DNA from: Furcasterigmium furcatum
Taxonomy: Eukaryota; Ascomycota; Sordariomycetes; Glomerellales; Plectosphaerellaceae
Assembly (NCBI GenBank): GCA_001599815.1
Contig: BCIA01000004.1
Span: 1,180,862-1,244,861 of the forward strand
Direction of reading: 5' to 3'
Length of the DNA stretch: 64,000 nt
In this document: positions 54,519 through 64,000 of the stretch, piece after piece
How positions within the stretch are numbered: the first letter of the stretch is position 1
Layout of the letters: each line of letters starts with the position of its first letter
The notes under the pieces: model-generated
The model's input: the letters and a program-made list of their open reading frames with translations, nothing else
The model's database searches: none
Told to the model about the DNA's origin: nothing
Translations under genes and position numbers: made by a program

Positions 54519-56339
54519 TCACCCGCAGATTTGGTCTTGGGCGATTATAAACCGTAGGATGGGCAGTTCGTGGGGCCCGCACACCAACGGAACCTGGGCC
54601 ATGACGCAGTTGCTATAGAACGCCCCGTTCCTCGTAATCCACCGCTGCCCGCCGCCGCAGCCCTCCATCGTGAAGCCACACTCTCCCCCGACGCAGAAAC
54701 TCATCCCGCACGGGGGCTTGTCCGAGTCGAAGTGGAAAGGCATCGCCTTCTCGCAGGCATTCTCGCCGCCCTGCCAGGCGACGCTATTCCACCTGAGATG
54801 CGGACCGGGCCCGGGATTATCCCGTCTCTGGATAGACCCGATGTGAATGCGCTTGCGCTGTGGAGGCGGCGGAGGCGGCGGAGGCGGCGGCGGCGGCGGG
54901 AGGGTCGGGGGCCTCGGCCACGTTACGCGGAAGCTGTTCCACATGACCCCGTTGCCGCCCGTGCTGTGGCACACCGGGTTGTTCGACAGCGAGACCTGCC
55001 CGAAGACGCCGCTGCCGCAGTTCCCGTCGTTGAAGAGCTGGACGTGGGTGTTCTTGCCGAAGAGGCTCTGGCCGACGCGCATCTGGGCGCCCTGGAAGGG
55101 GAAGCCCGGGCGTACGCATCCGCTCTGGTTCTCGACGAGACGCACGACGGTGCGATGCTTACAGCACCAGTCATCTGTGTGAGGGGCGATGCTGAGGACG
55201 TTGCTGCCGCCCGACGATGCCGGCTGGCCGCCGTTGCATATCGGCGGTCGCGGCGGAGGCGGCGGAGCGTCTGGAGGGGGTGACGGCGGGTTGCCGGAGC
55301 CGGACGGGATGACCCTGAAGCTCTTCGACGCGATGAACCTCCCGCTGATGAGGGTCACCCAACATTTGGCGGCGTTCGTCAGGGAGTTGGCGTATGCCGT
55401 GCCGGTGCAGCCCCGGCCGGTGTAGTTGATGATGCGGATGTCACGGCCGAACATGTTCTGGCCCACGCGCTGCGCGTAGCCGGTGAAGTCCTGGCTCGCG
55501 TCATGGCATGTGCCGAGGTTGCCGATCTTGAACTGCTGGAAGGCCCGACAGCACCCGGAGCCAGAGCCGGTCGCGTATAGCGACAGGATCACCGTATTGT
55601 CCGAGTCGTTGTCGGGCTGGGAGAACGAGCATCCCGAGCCACCGTCACCACCACCGCCACCCGGCCCTGGTGTCGACGTGTCGCCGTCGTACTCGACGAT
55701 TCGGAAGCTCTTCTGGCCCGGCCTTGGGGCGTGGCAGTTGGCCTGGTTCGTCAGGCTCGACACGTATCGTGTGCCCGTGCAGCCCCGGCCGGTGTACGTG
55801 AGGACGTGGATATCGCGGCCGAACATGCCTTGACCCACGCGCTGCGAGAAGCCGGTAAAGTCCTGGCTCGTGTCGTGGCAGGTGCCGAGGTTCCCGATCT
55901 TGAACTGCTGGAAGCGCGTGCAGCACGCGTTGCCGGAGAAGAAGGCCAGCGTCACGGTGGTCGGGGAATCGTTCTCAGGCTGTGAGAAGGAGCATCCTGA
56001 GCCGCCGCCGCCGCCGCCCGGTAGGTTGCCGCCGCCGGATGAGTCGCTCACTTGGACCTTGAAGCTGCGCCAGGCCCTGTTGCCAGGGTAGCACACGGGT
56101 CGATTGGACAGGTAGACGACGCTCTGCTGGGAGCTGGAGCACGAGTCGTCGGGATAGAGCGAGACGTGGATGTCTCTCCCGAACATGGCGCTGCCCATGG
56201 CCTGGCTTATGGCGTTGAACGGGTTGGAAGACTGGTGGCACGAGCCGAGGTTTCCGATGCGGAAGGTCTGCGCGGGAGCCTCGCAGCAGCCAGCACCCGC
56301 CCTGCTGAAGAGGTTAAGGGTGACGGTGATGAACCTCAA
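54519..56339 (-). CDS. Secreted-type protein with four cysteine-rich ~105-aa modules; 5' end unresolved
   Basis: One open frame of 606 codons encodes four copies of a module: residues 1-98, 116-218, 237-344 and 368-474. Shared features are a CC pair, FxIGNLGTCH, a (V/A)GxxMFGRDIHV block, a Cys after GRG or DDS/DGN, SLxN...C and a final SF(R/K)V. Modules 1-3 are joined by Gly-rich linkers, 3-4 and the C-terminus by Pro-rich linkers (13 Pro in a row near residue 487). The C-terminal 110 residues form a different Cys-rich domain (GGENACEKA, GGECGFTMEGCG, WITRNGAFYSNC). The frame begins without ATG, so an upstream exon carrying the signal peptide and first Cys should exist; I could not identify it in 56.35-56.9 kb. 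No known domain recognised. Confidence 0.78.
   Translation of the reverse strand: MRFITVTLNLFSRAGAGCCEAPAQTFRIGNLGSCHQSSNPFNAISQAMGSAMFGRDIHVSLYPDDSCSSSQQSVVYLSNRPVCYPGNRAWRSFKVQVSDSSGGGNLPGGGGGGSGCSFSQPENDSPTTVTLAFFSGNACCTRFQQFKIGNLGTCHDTSQDFTGFSQRVGQGMFGRDIHVLTYTGRGCTGTRYVSSLTNQANCHAPRPGQKSFRIVEYDGDTSTPGPGGGGGDGGSGCSFSQPDNDSDNTVILSLYATGSGSGCCRAFQQFKIGNLGTCHDASQDFTGYAQRVGQNMFGRDIRIINYTGRGCTGTAYANSLTNAAKCWVTLISGRFIASKSFRVIPSGSGNPPSPPPDAPPPPPRPPICNGGQPASSGGSNVLSIAPHTDDWCCKHRTVVRLVENQSGCVRPGFPFQGAQMRVGQSLFGKNTHVQLFNDGNCGSGVFGQVSLSNNPVCHSTGGNGVMWNSFRVTWPRPPTLPPPPPPPPPPPPPQRKRIHIGSIQRRDNPGPGPHLRWNSVAWQGGENACEKAMPFHFDSDKPPCGMSFCVGGECGFTMEGCGGGQRWITRNGAFYSNCVMAQVPLVCGPHELPILRFIIAQDQICG
54918..56339 (-). 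repeat. Four in-frame ~310-nt coding repeats with Gly/Pro linkers
   Basis: Modules at 56046-56339, 55686-55994, 55308-55631 and 54918-55238. Modules 2 and 3 are the most alike (both start CSFSQP and share QQFKIGNLGTCH and TGRGCTGT), pointing to a recent duplication of that pair. Confidence 0.8.
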
Positions 56340-56886
56340 GACTCACCTGATTCAGGTGGCCTTGGCGAATAAGAGTCCTTTGAGGATGGCTGGTGAACTC
56401 GACATCCCTATCCTGTCCAGCGGGGACAACATCGAATGCACCGGCGGCGTTGCTCCGCCACTCCCGTTCGTCTTGCCGCCGCTGCCGGAGATAGAAGCTC
56501 TCCTCCCCCCTCGAGCCCTGGAGCTTTCTCGGGTGTCAGAAGGATCCAAACTAGTGTGGGAACCAGGCGTGCAGCTGTCGATACGTAGCAAAGCCACCGT
56601 GACGGCATCGCCTGCGGAGCAGGGGACACCGCCAATCCCAAGGTATGAGGATTCCTAACTAACGTTATATTTAGACAACTTGTCACCGGCGCACCTAAAT
56701 ACCGAACCAGAGTGGCGCGCTGTGAAACGACCCAGAGGACACGGAGGGTCAATTTTCCTATGTGCTCCCTAGAGATTCGACCAGCTGATCAACTGCGCCC
56801 TCAACTGGTGAGCTGCGCATGTGCCGCCACGAGTATCAAGGATCCTAGAAACTAGCTTCTAGTAGCTCAATTCTACAATTTTGCAC
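56340..56886. other. Gap that should hold the 5' exon of the repeat protein
   Basis: Minus-strand frames here (56352-56597, 56408-56752) carry no convincing signal peptide. The first exon is lost, further away or not recognisable. Confidence 0.4.
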
Positions 56887-59135
56887 TCATGATTCCGGAT
56901 CTCTAAGGTCTACTATCGTCAGCGCTTGATATGAAATTACGGGCGGAGCAGGGTACAAACTCACAGAACGTCAGATCTTGCTTCTTCGTCTCCCGTTGAG
57001 AGAACCCGTTGCCCATGAACCAGAATTGGTTGGTCTTTACAGTCAGCCCAGTGCTTGTAGACTTCCCAGGGGCAGCTCACGTTTGTGTACGCAATGTGGT
57101 AATCCTCCCACCGAGGAGTCCCGATCATCTCCATGAAGTGAATGCTAGACCCCGGCCATACGGCAGTGACACGTCCAGTCTCACGATCCTTGTCTGTGTG
57201 GCCAAATTGATCAGCGTCTTGCTTCGAAGATTGACGCTTGGACTTACACCAGCTCTGACAAGATCCTTGCCACACCAGGTCCTTGTGCACCTCTTGGACA
57301 TAGTCGTTGAAGGCATCCTGGACGGACTGCTTCACCTCGAGGCTTCTGATCTGGTCCCGCTGCATTTTCTCAATCGCTTGCGCGATGTAGTTTACGCTGT
57401 TCCCGATCAACATCCACGTCCTTCACCTGGGCGGTCTCGTAAGACTTACCTCCATTCAATGCAAGGTATGAGCGAACCGTTCGCAATCGGGCAGTTCGGA
57501 CCCATGATTGCTATCAAGCGTTAGCACTGGACGTCTGTGTCGAAAACCCAAAACAAAGACTCACTAAAATAATTCGGCAGGCCCGCGACAGCAAGCCCCA
57601 TGTACGCCTCGGGACCTCGGGCCTGCCAGAGTTCTCTCAGGGTGATGCCCTCACTCCCGACGATCTTGAACCGCGATGAGAAGGAAGTGTTGAAGCCCGT
57701 AGCGCACACAATAACATCGACCTCACGGACCTGTCCGTCTTCGGTCTCGATGCCGGCCTCGGTGATGCGACGGATACCCGTGCGGATGACATCGACATTG
57801 GGCTGTTGTACGGCGGTGAGGTAGGGCAGGCTGGGCGTCAGACGCCGACAGTTCAGTTCCCAGCTTCCAGGAGGTGATGTTAGCGACCAGGTGTCTCGTT
57901 CCACCGCCTCAACCCTCGGACGAACCTTGGAATGAGCTTTTCTTGCAGCTCTGGGGACTTGATCGCCCCTCTCATCATCTTCTCTGCCCACTGAGACGAG
58001 TCAGTCAGGTGCTCGGGGTTCACTAATTGCTCAAAAATACGCACCGCCCTGCCGTCCGTCTGAGCTTGAGAACCTTTGACCGACGCTGCGAAATTCTCAT
58101 TCATCTGCTGCTCAATACCTTTTCTGAACTTTCGATAGAACTCGGGGTCTTTTGTGAAGCGCTCGATGTCGACGGATGTATCTGGGCTCAAAGTATCAGA
58201 AAGGGGGTTGCTGGATATTGCGGTGAGAGAGGACATTGACTGACATGCTTCGTTAAAGGTCGACGATTCTACGCCGAAGCCCACGGTTGGGAGAATGTAC
58301 GTCGGCGAACGGACATGAACGTCCACCCGGGATGCTTGCGGTTGCACTGCCGGCACGACCTGGATGCTGCTGGCTCCGGAGCCGATGACTGCGACCGACT
58401 TGCCCTCCATACTCACAGAATCGTCCTGCTGCAGTTAGCCCTCTTCGCTTTTCATCTCGGCGAAGGCTGGATTTACCCATGATGCTGTGTGCATCAAAAT
58501 GCCCTTGAAGTCCTTGAGGCCTTCGATCTCTGGCCATTTCCAGTCGTTGAGGATCCCGCCGGCATTAACGACGAGGTCTGCCGAATACTCCAGCTCTTGG
58601 CCACCAGCTCCAGAGACCTGGACCTTCCATTTCCCCGTTGCCTCATCCCATGTAGCGCCGATAACAGTTGATCCGAAGGTGACGAGCGGGTAGATATCAT
58701 GTCGTTTTGCGACGTCCTTGAAATATTCTCCAATCTCCTCGGCGGGGGAGAAGCTGCCGAGCTCGTCAGCCTGCCACATCCCGTTCCTGTGGAAGAGCAT
58801 ACTCACTGCCGGCTCCAGTCCTTCTTCTCATCAAAGGTGTACTGGTATGCGTGGCTCGCAACGTCGCAAGCAGCTCCTGGGTACCTCGTCTCAAACCACG
58901 TGCCGCCGACCTCCAGATTCTTCTCAAAGCATTGCAGAGTGACGTGGGGGAGCTCCCTCAGCTTGATGAGGCTGGCGATGCCGGATGGACCGGCGCCCAC
59001 TACGACGATATGCAGTGGACGGCGGGATCGATCGTGCAATGGAAAGTGAGCGTATTTCGGGCCGCTCTCCGAGCTCGGGGCTCCGGTACCGTCGGGGTAG
59101 GACTCGTCCTTGTTGGTTCCTTGACTGAGAGTCAT
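56887..59135 (-). CDS. Flavin-dependent monooxygenase, Baeyer-Villiger type
   Basis: Inserts oxygen next to a ketone, or oxygenates a related substrate, using FAD and NADPH. Nine exons (58807-59135, 58477-58753, 57914-58425, 57565-57863, 57450-57510, 57248-57396, 57081-57193, 56965-57034, 56887-56912) give 611 aa. Residues 43-60 hold the FAD motif VVVGAGPSG, then VGGTW and YPGAACD. The Baeyer-Villiger fingerprint appears as FKGILMHTASW, followed by the second Rossmann motif VIGSGASSIQ. DVIVCATGF, GPN and FWFMGNGFSQRE complete the family pattern. All introns are 46-57 nt; intron 3 has a GTTGAG donor. The last exon encodes only LRDPES-like residues after DLTF, matching the usual RD tail. It is divergent from a regulator gene. 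Confidence 0.9.
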
Positions 59136-59683
59136 ATCGATGATGATGCTGTCGCTCGAAAAGACTATGGCTTGACTTCAAGATGGCTATGAGATCAAAT
59201 TCAGGGACATGATGCGTAGAGTCCACATAGAAAAGAGGATGTCGTTGTGCAGGAGCCCATTTTGTGGTGATTGCATCTCCTTCGGATCCGGCCGAGTCCT
59301 AATTCCCCGACTCCTCCAACGACCATCAAGAGCAACGCGGGGAAGTTGGACCAGGATTCCCCGCATCAACCACTCCGACCCCCCTCCTTTCCTCAGTGTC
59401 AGTCGGCCGAGTCAGCTTGTCGAGTCAACATTGCCGAGTACCGAGCAGCTGGGAACGACTGACAGTCCAGGCCGGAGATCGGCCCAGCGTCGGTCCGGTC
59501 CCCAGCCAAGATAGCGCCGTCAGCTTCAGCTTCACTGTATTTCAGGGTCAAATTGCCGGTGGAAGTGTAATAAACCACATGGATAAATACATCCGGGCAT
59601 CATTTTGGCTACCTACCTAGGTAAGCTGCAGCTTTGAGTCTGCAGTCAATCAATGGTACTGCCGAGCTGCTGTGCGGCCGTCG
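59136..59683. promoter_or_regulatory. Shared divergent promoter, monooxygenase/regulator
   Basis: 548 nt between the start codons of the monooxygenase (minus) and the transcription factor (plus). The arrangement suggests the factor controls the enzyme gene; no binding site could be assigned. Confidence 0.4.
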
Positions 59684-61247
59684 ATGGCTTGCCCTCCTGA
59701 ATCGAGCCCAACCTCGAGCCTCGACCCCCCGGCAGCCAGCCTGGTCGCCTCGTGTATCGATATCTATCTCGAACGAGTTCACTTCGACATACCAATTTTG
59801 AGTTTCCAGGATCTTTGCCAAGCGAGGTCCAACCCTCACAAGCTATTCCCCCCTGGCTCCATCTTGAGCTATGCTCTGGTTGCCGTTTCGGCTCCATGGC
59901 TGCACCTCTCGTGTCTCCAACAACATGGTTTTCACTGCCGAAATGTTGCCCTCGCTAAAGCCGTTGAGAAGTTCGAGGTGCGCTGATCACCCGAGTTCCG
60001 ATAGACGCCATGCTGACTTGGTGGTATTTCAGTTAGCTCGCAACGGAGCCGACCTGCAAATTGACCCGACGACGCTCTTACAGTCTTTGCTGCTGCTGCT
60101 AAGGGCCACGACCGCCAAGGATGCGCAACCAACCGGACAGAGCACCTTGTGGCTCAAGGGGGCGCGAGAAATATTATCCAGCCTCCTGTCGAGCCCGGCA
60201 AAGGATACGAATAAACCGCTGCTCAGACGTTTGTGGTGGGCGTGCGCCGAAGCAGAGCACCTCTTCTTCCTGACGTTATGTCTCGAGAACAACAATCAGC
60301 CAAGAATGGAGGCGGTCCAGACTCTCCTCGACTGCTCGGCCGCGGAGCTTCCATCACTGAGAGACTTGGAGGAACCCCCCTTCACACCCTGCTCAGCAGA
60401 GTCTCGCTTGAGACAGCTTACGCGCTGGGCGGCGTACCTCGAACGTATGCGACTCTGGCGACACCTTTGCGCCCTTCTCCGTTCGTCGCCGATAAATTCC
60501 GCGAGAAGAATGGACCGTGTGCACTACGATGAGCTGTTCTGGAAGCTACAACCCCTCACGGACGAATTTGAGCAAGGCTTCGATGAGCGAAGCGGAGGTC
60601 TCGGGCTCGGCAACGAGGGAGACAGCGTCGCAACGGCCATGCGGCAGGAGAATGTCGCCATCTACAGCCGCGTGGTACTTGCGCACTTGATTTCATCCCT
60701 CCGATTCAGCAGAAGAACTGATGTCAACGGAGATGAGGCGGTACTGTGGCGAGGTTTAGAGACACGGAGAGCTCTGACCTGTGTGCAGTGGATGATCGAG
60801 GCTGGAGACGCGGCATTGGCGATACCGGCGGCCTCTCCCTGGCTTGCAGGGCGAATGCTGCGTGCCCTGATCGCGGGCATCCATGTCGTTCGGGGCACTT
60901 CAACGCAGAAAAAGCGACAGTTACTTAGGCGGCTGGCGACGCTACTGGAGGTGTATGTGAAATCTCATGAACAGTTCTGGATGACGGGAGAGTATTCTCC
61001 GTCGGCGCCTGGTTCACTAGTGGCCAGCTCGACAGACCTGGAACAGGACAAAGAGGATGTACTAACGCCTGAGCAAGATGGTTCAAGTTGTCCGGGCTTG
61101 GGAGAGGGACCGCTCTACGTGGCATACGCCAGTGAGAGCCCTGGGAAGGAGGACAGAGGAGATGAGCATCTGCGGGCACAAGGGGCTCTGATGAAGAGTT
61201 TTGATAACATGTGGAATGATCATCTCGTTGGCAGTGAGCAGTTTTAA
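59684..61247 (+). CDS. Fungal-specific transcription factor domain protein lacking a zinc cluster
   Basis: Exons 59684-59977 and 60033-61247 (55-nt intron) give 502 aa. The N-terminus (SCIDIYLERVHFDIPILSFQDLC) is the start of the fungal-specific regulatory domain that normally follows a Zn2Cys6 cluster, and helices such as LRRLWWACAEAEHLF and WAAYLERMRLWRHLCALL are typical. No Cys6 motif occurs in this frame or within the 550 nt upstream. Either the DNA-binding part was lost, or the protein works as a partner of another regulator. The start is the first ATG of the frame. It sits between the monooxygenase (divergent) and the bZIP gene (same direction, 293 nt on). Confidence 0.82.
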
Positions 61248-61540
61248 AAAACCTCTTCTACCCTTCATATCATTGATCTTTGTGACGCAAAATGACCAAA
61301 TCCCGAGTCCCCAGACTCATGGAACTGACGGCCCGGCAGGGGTCCAGCGGGGTCACAGGGCGGTCCAGGCGGGCGGCCAACGGGAGCCACCTCACTTGGG
61401 GAAACCCCCAGAGCACGCTAGCACTCCCCGCGAAATGCGGGGCTTGTGGCCTGTATCCGATCTCGCCAGCGGTTCCCCGGCCAAGGTGCAACTCTCCCCC
61501 ACACACACCCTCTCAACCCCAAGAACTGTGTCCTACAAGC

Positions 61541-63207
61541 ATGCAGAGAGCATCCAGATCACGAGCTGCCGCCCAGCGCGATGCTGCCGCATCAGCTCCC
61601 AGCGGCGGAGAGTCCCGTCGCGAGCGAAAGCGCCAGACGGACAGGGTCGCCCAGCAACAGCACCGAAAGCGACAGAAGCTGTACATCGAGGAGCTCGAGT
61701 CCCAGGTCGCGCTGCTCAAGTCCGCCGGCCAGGCACAGTCGTCATCCCGACTGGCGGTTCAGAACCTCAAGCTGCAGCAGGAGGCAAGATGTCATCTCTC
61801 GTTAGGAAGGACTTGGCTGACATTGACCCAAGCTTAAGCAGTTGTACGGCATGTGGGACGAGATGAAGGATCTCATGAAGCGGCAGTTGGAGCTTCGCCA
61901 TGAGTCGATATTGAATGAGCTTCAGGATAACTGGTGTTCTCCCGAGGAGCAGGTCATCCCCAGCGATCATGAGAGCACTCCGCCCGATTTACACTGCCCG
62001 CTTGACGGCGGCGTCCAGGCCGATGCGATTGTTGATGAGGAACCCGAGGCGATCCCGGGCACTGACGCACATCTCGTCGAAGATATCGCCATGGGCGGCG
62101 ACTGCAGCGACGACATGGCTCACCACTTGGTCAACGCCGATGTACATCAAATCGACCCCTTCGTCGCCGGGGAAAACAACGACTGGGCGCTCGACCCATC
62201 TCTGCGTGATGGCTCGTCTCTGATGGATGCCAACGCGGAGCTCGAGACACCAAGGCCAGAGACCCTCTGGATCCCATTTCCACAGTTCCAACAGCAGCAC
62301 CGAGGCCAGTTCACCCAGAGACGCCCCATCGCGAGATCACGTAGGGCAACTCCCAAGGCAAGACGGGGAACGACACCGAGCGTGAACACGCAAGATGTCC
62401 ATCCTGGCCTTTTCGGCTCTTTAGAGAGTTTCGACGACCTGTTCGGTGCCTGCATCGGCCAATACTTCCCGCCAATGAGTCCGACATTCTTCCCATCGAT
62501 GACCTTCCCCACGCTCCTAGGTGACGAGGCCGTCCGCTCAATCATAGAACGGGCTAAAGAGAACCCCCACTCAGTAGGGCCTCCGACGCTGGAAGACTTC
62601 TTGTTCGACAACCCGCGCAACACGCTGTCAACCGATCTGAAAAACTACCTCACGCCCGTCCGGCAAGCAAGGAAGGTTTCCGAGTTCCTGGCCACGTACT
62701 GGCTCATCTACCTTTTTTTCAGAGTGAGAATCCCCTCCTCATCGTCCCCCAAGTCCACGCGTCATACTAACAGGTTTCTTCAGTGGCAAGTTCTGCAGAC
62801 AGACGAAACCTACAACGCGCTCCCGCCATGGTTCAGACCGACCATGTTGCAGCTCTCAGTCGTGCACCCTGCGTCTGCCGATTTGATCGCCTGGTAAGAC
62901 TCTTCCACCAACACACTTATTTGGCACATAACTTATTCCCCCAAGGCCCGAAATCCGGGAAGGCCTCGTTGAAATGGCACTCGCAAGCGAAGATTCGGAT
63001 CACGACATCATGACAGTCACCACAGACATCGGCCGCTTCCTCACCGTCGACATCAAAGCCAGCGACGGCGATCTCTGGGGACGGTCACAGCAGCAGATCG
63101 CCGCGGAGATCATGAATCTCGCCAACTGGAAGCTCGAAAAGGGCTTCTTCGAGAGATACCCTCAGTGGAGGGGCCTGGCAGCACGTCAATCCGCGAGCGT
63201 CTCGTGA
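61541..63207 (+). CDS. bZIP transcription factor with DUF3425
   Basis: Exons 61541-61783, 61842-62723, 62784-62893 and 62946-63207 give 498 aa. A basic region and zipper start are at residues 25-60 (RRERKRQTDRVAQQQHRKRQ, then LYIEELESQVALL). The central part is acidic, and the C-terminal DUF3425 region has LxNYLTPVRxxRKVSEFLATYW, ALPPWFRPTMLQL, HPASADLIAWPEIREGL and FLERYP-like FFERYPQWRGL. The first intron (58 nt) has a GC donor (GCAAG), the second such case in this window; the others are GT-AG. An in-frame ATG at 61292 would add 83 residues without any domain. These factors often regulate stress responses or secondary metabolism. Confidence 0.88.
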
Positions 63208-63278
63208 TGATCATGTCCTCGTCATGGTTGAATATCTATCTACCACTGCCTGAGAAATCATGGGCTATAGACGGCCCC

Positions 63279-64000
63279 TCACAGAGTGTACACGAGCTTC
63301 CCGCCGCTGACCTTACCCTCCTTGAGCTCCTGCAGGCCGACCAGCACGCCCTCCAGCCCCTCGCCGCCGCGGTTCTTGATCACCTTGATCGGCTTCACCT
63401 TGCCCTCGGCGTACAGCCCGCGGCTCAGCTCCCAGAAGGTCTTGGCGAACTCGTAGTCGGCCGGCACGGCCGGCGCAACGCCGAAGTACGTGAACTCCTC
63501 GCCGAACGCCGTGTAGTACAGCGTGTTCTTCGCGTCGATCTTGGCGTTGACGGCGGCGATCTGCTCGCGCGGCACGGGCAGCAGCGTGCCGAGGCGCCCG
63601 CCGGCCTCGGGGTCCATGGCGCGCGCGATGAAGACGCCCGACTGCTCGGTGGACTGGCAGTCCCAGGCGAGGCGGAGCTTGGAGCCGGTGAGCTCGCGGA
63701 TCTTCTCGGGCGAGGAGGGGTCGTTGTAGTCGAAGACGGCGTCGGCGCCGAGGGACTTGAGGTAGTCGAAGTTGTGCGGCGAGGCGGTCGTGATGACGGT
63801 CGCGCCCGAGAGCTTGGCGTACTGGATCCCCGAGATGCCCATGGCGGTGCTGCCGCCGTAGATGAGGATGGGGAAGGGCTCCTTCGCGGGCGCGGTGGGG
63901 AGGGGCAGCTGGAGGTGCTGGTAGAGACCCTGGCCGACGGTCGTGATGGCGATGCCGAGGGTGGCCGCCTCCTCGTCGGAGAGGTTGTCCGGCGTGCGGA
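63279..64000 (-). CDS. Medium-chain reductase (zinc-independent, ToxD-like), 5' end outside window
   Basis: The C-terminal 240 residues of a medium-chain dehydrogenase/reductase are visible. The nucleotide-binding motif is YGGSTAMG, followed by GIQYAKLSGATVITTASPHN and SLGADAVFDYNDP, the usual NADPH-discriminating region. The protein ends GKVSGGKLVYTL, as in trans-acting enoyl reductases and ToxD-type proteins. No zinc-ligand pattern is seen in this part. It converges on the bZIP gene (71 nt between ends). With the monooxygenase and two regulators it makes a plausible small metabolic group. The N-terminus lies beyond 64000. Confidence 0.9.
   Translation of the reverse strand, partial: RTPDNLSDEEAATLGIAITTVGQGLYQHLQLPLPTAPAKEPFPILIYGGSTAMGISGIQYAKLSGATVITTASPHNFDYLKSLGADAVFDYNDPSSPEKIRELTGSKLRLAWDCQSTEQSGVFIARAMDPEAGGRLGTLLPVPREQIAAVNAKIDAKNTLYYTAFGEEFTYFGVAPAVPADYEFAKTFWELSRGLYAEGKVKPIKVIKNRGGEGLEGVLVGLQELKEGKVSGGKLVYTL

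Noticed and set aside
58787..58806. 20-nt intron in the monooxygenase
   Set aside because: Too short; extending to the next acceptor gives a 53-nt intron with a branch site and restores the expected W-S-x-F-S-P sequence.

Overview
The window reads as nuclear DNA of a filamentous ascomycete, most likely a Sordariomycete. Genes are GC-rich and separated by 0.3-3 kb. They are split by short introns (about 45-65 nt) with GTAAGT-like donors and CTGAC/CTAAC branch sites. A 5S rRNA gene stands alone instead of in an rDNA array. AT-rich relics and TGG-to-TAG nonsense changes suggest repeat-induced point mutation. Secreted enzymes (serine carboxypeptidase, GH105 pectin-fragment hydrolase, alkaline phosphatase) and several small cysteine-rich secreted proteins suggest a plant- or litter-associated lifestyle; that is inference.

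Layout. 0-15 kb: Zn2Cys6 regulator (cut by the left edge), GPI-type serine carboxypeptidase, GH105, an MFS transporter divergent from an adenosine/adenine deaminase-family enzyme, two secreted surface proteins and a 5S rRNA gene. 15-19 kb: a decayed AT-rich interval with a hairpin element and a membrane-protein gene carrying an in-frame stop. 19.6-28 kb: a small protein with a W-rich duplication, a 1416-aa NLR-like receptor (alpha/beta hydrolase, NB-ARC, 13 TPR repeats), and a broken NFX1-type helicase gene. 28.7-36.2 kb: epoxide hydrolase, a 1091-aa LeuB-LeuC-LeuD single-chain fusion and a CYP7/8-like P450, a plausible specialised-metabolism group. 37-50 kb: small secreted proteins, a STAND-N-terminal/ubiquitin-like protein, alkaline phosphatase, and a surface-protein pseudogene with two premature stops. 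51-56 kb: two four-TM proteins and a secreted protein built from four copies of a cysteine-rich module. 56.9-64 kb: nine-exon Baeyer-Villiger-type monooxygenase divergent from a fungal transcription factor without a zinc cluster, then a bZIP/DUF3425 regulator and a medium-chain reductase running off the right edge.

The two most novel items are the LeuB-LeuC-LeuD fusion beside a P450 and an epoxide hydrolase, which looks like a chain-elongation unit recruited from leucine biosynthesis, and the four-module cysteine-rich repeat protein near 55 kb. The NLR-like receptor is a textbook fungal STAND architecture with an unusually regular repeat array. Exon boundaries were derived by hand from splice signals, reading phase and family conservation. 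Functions rest on motif recognition from memory, not on searches.
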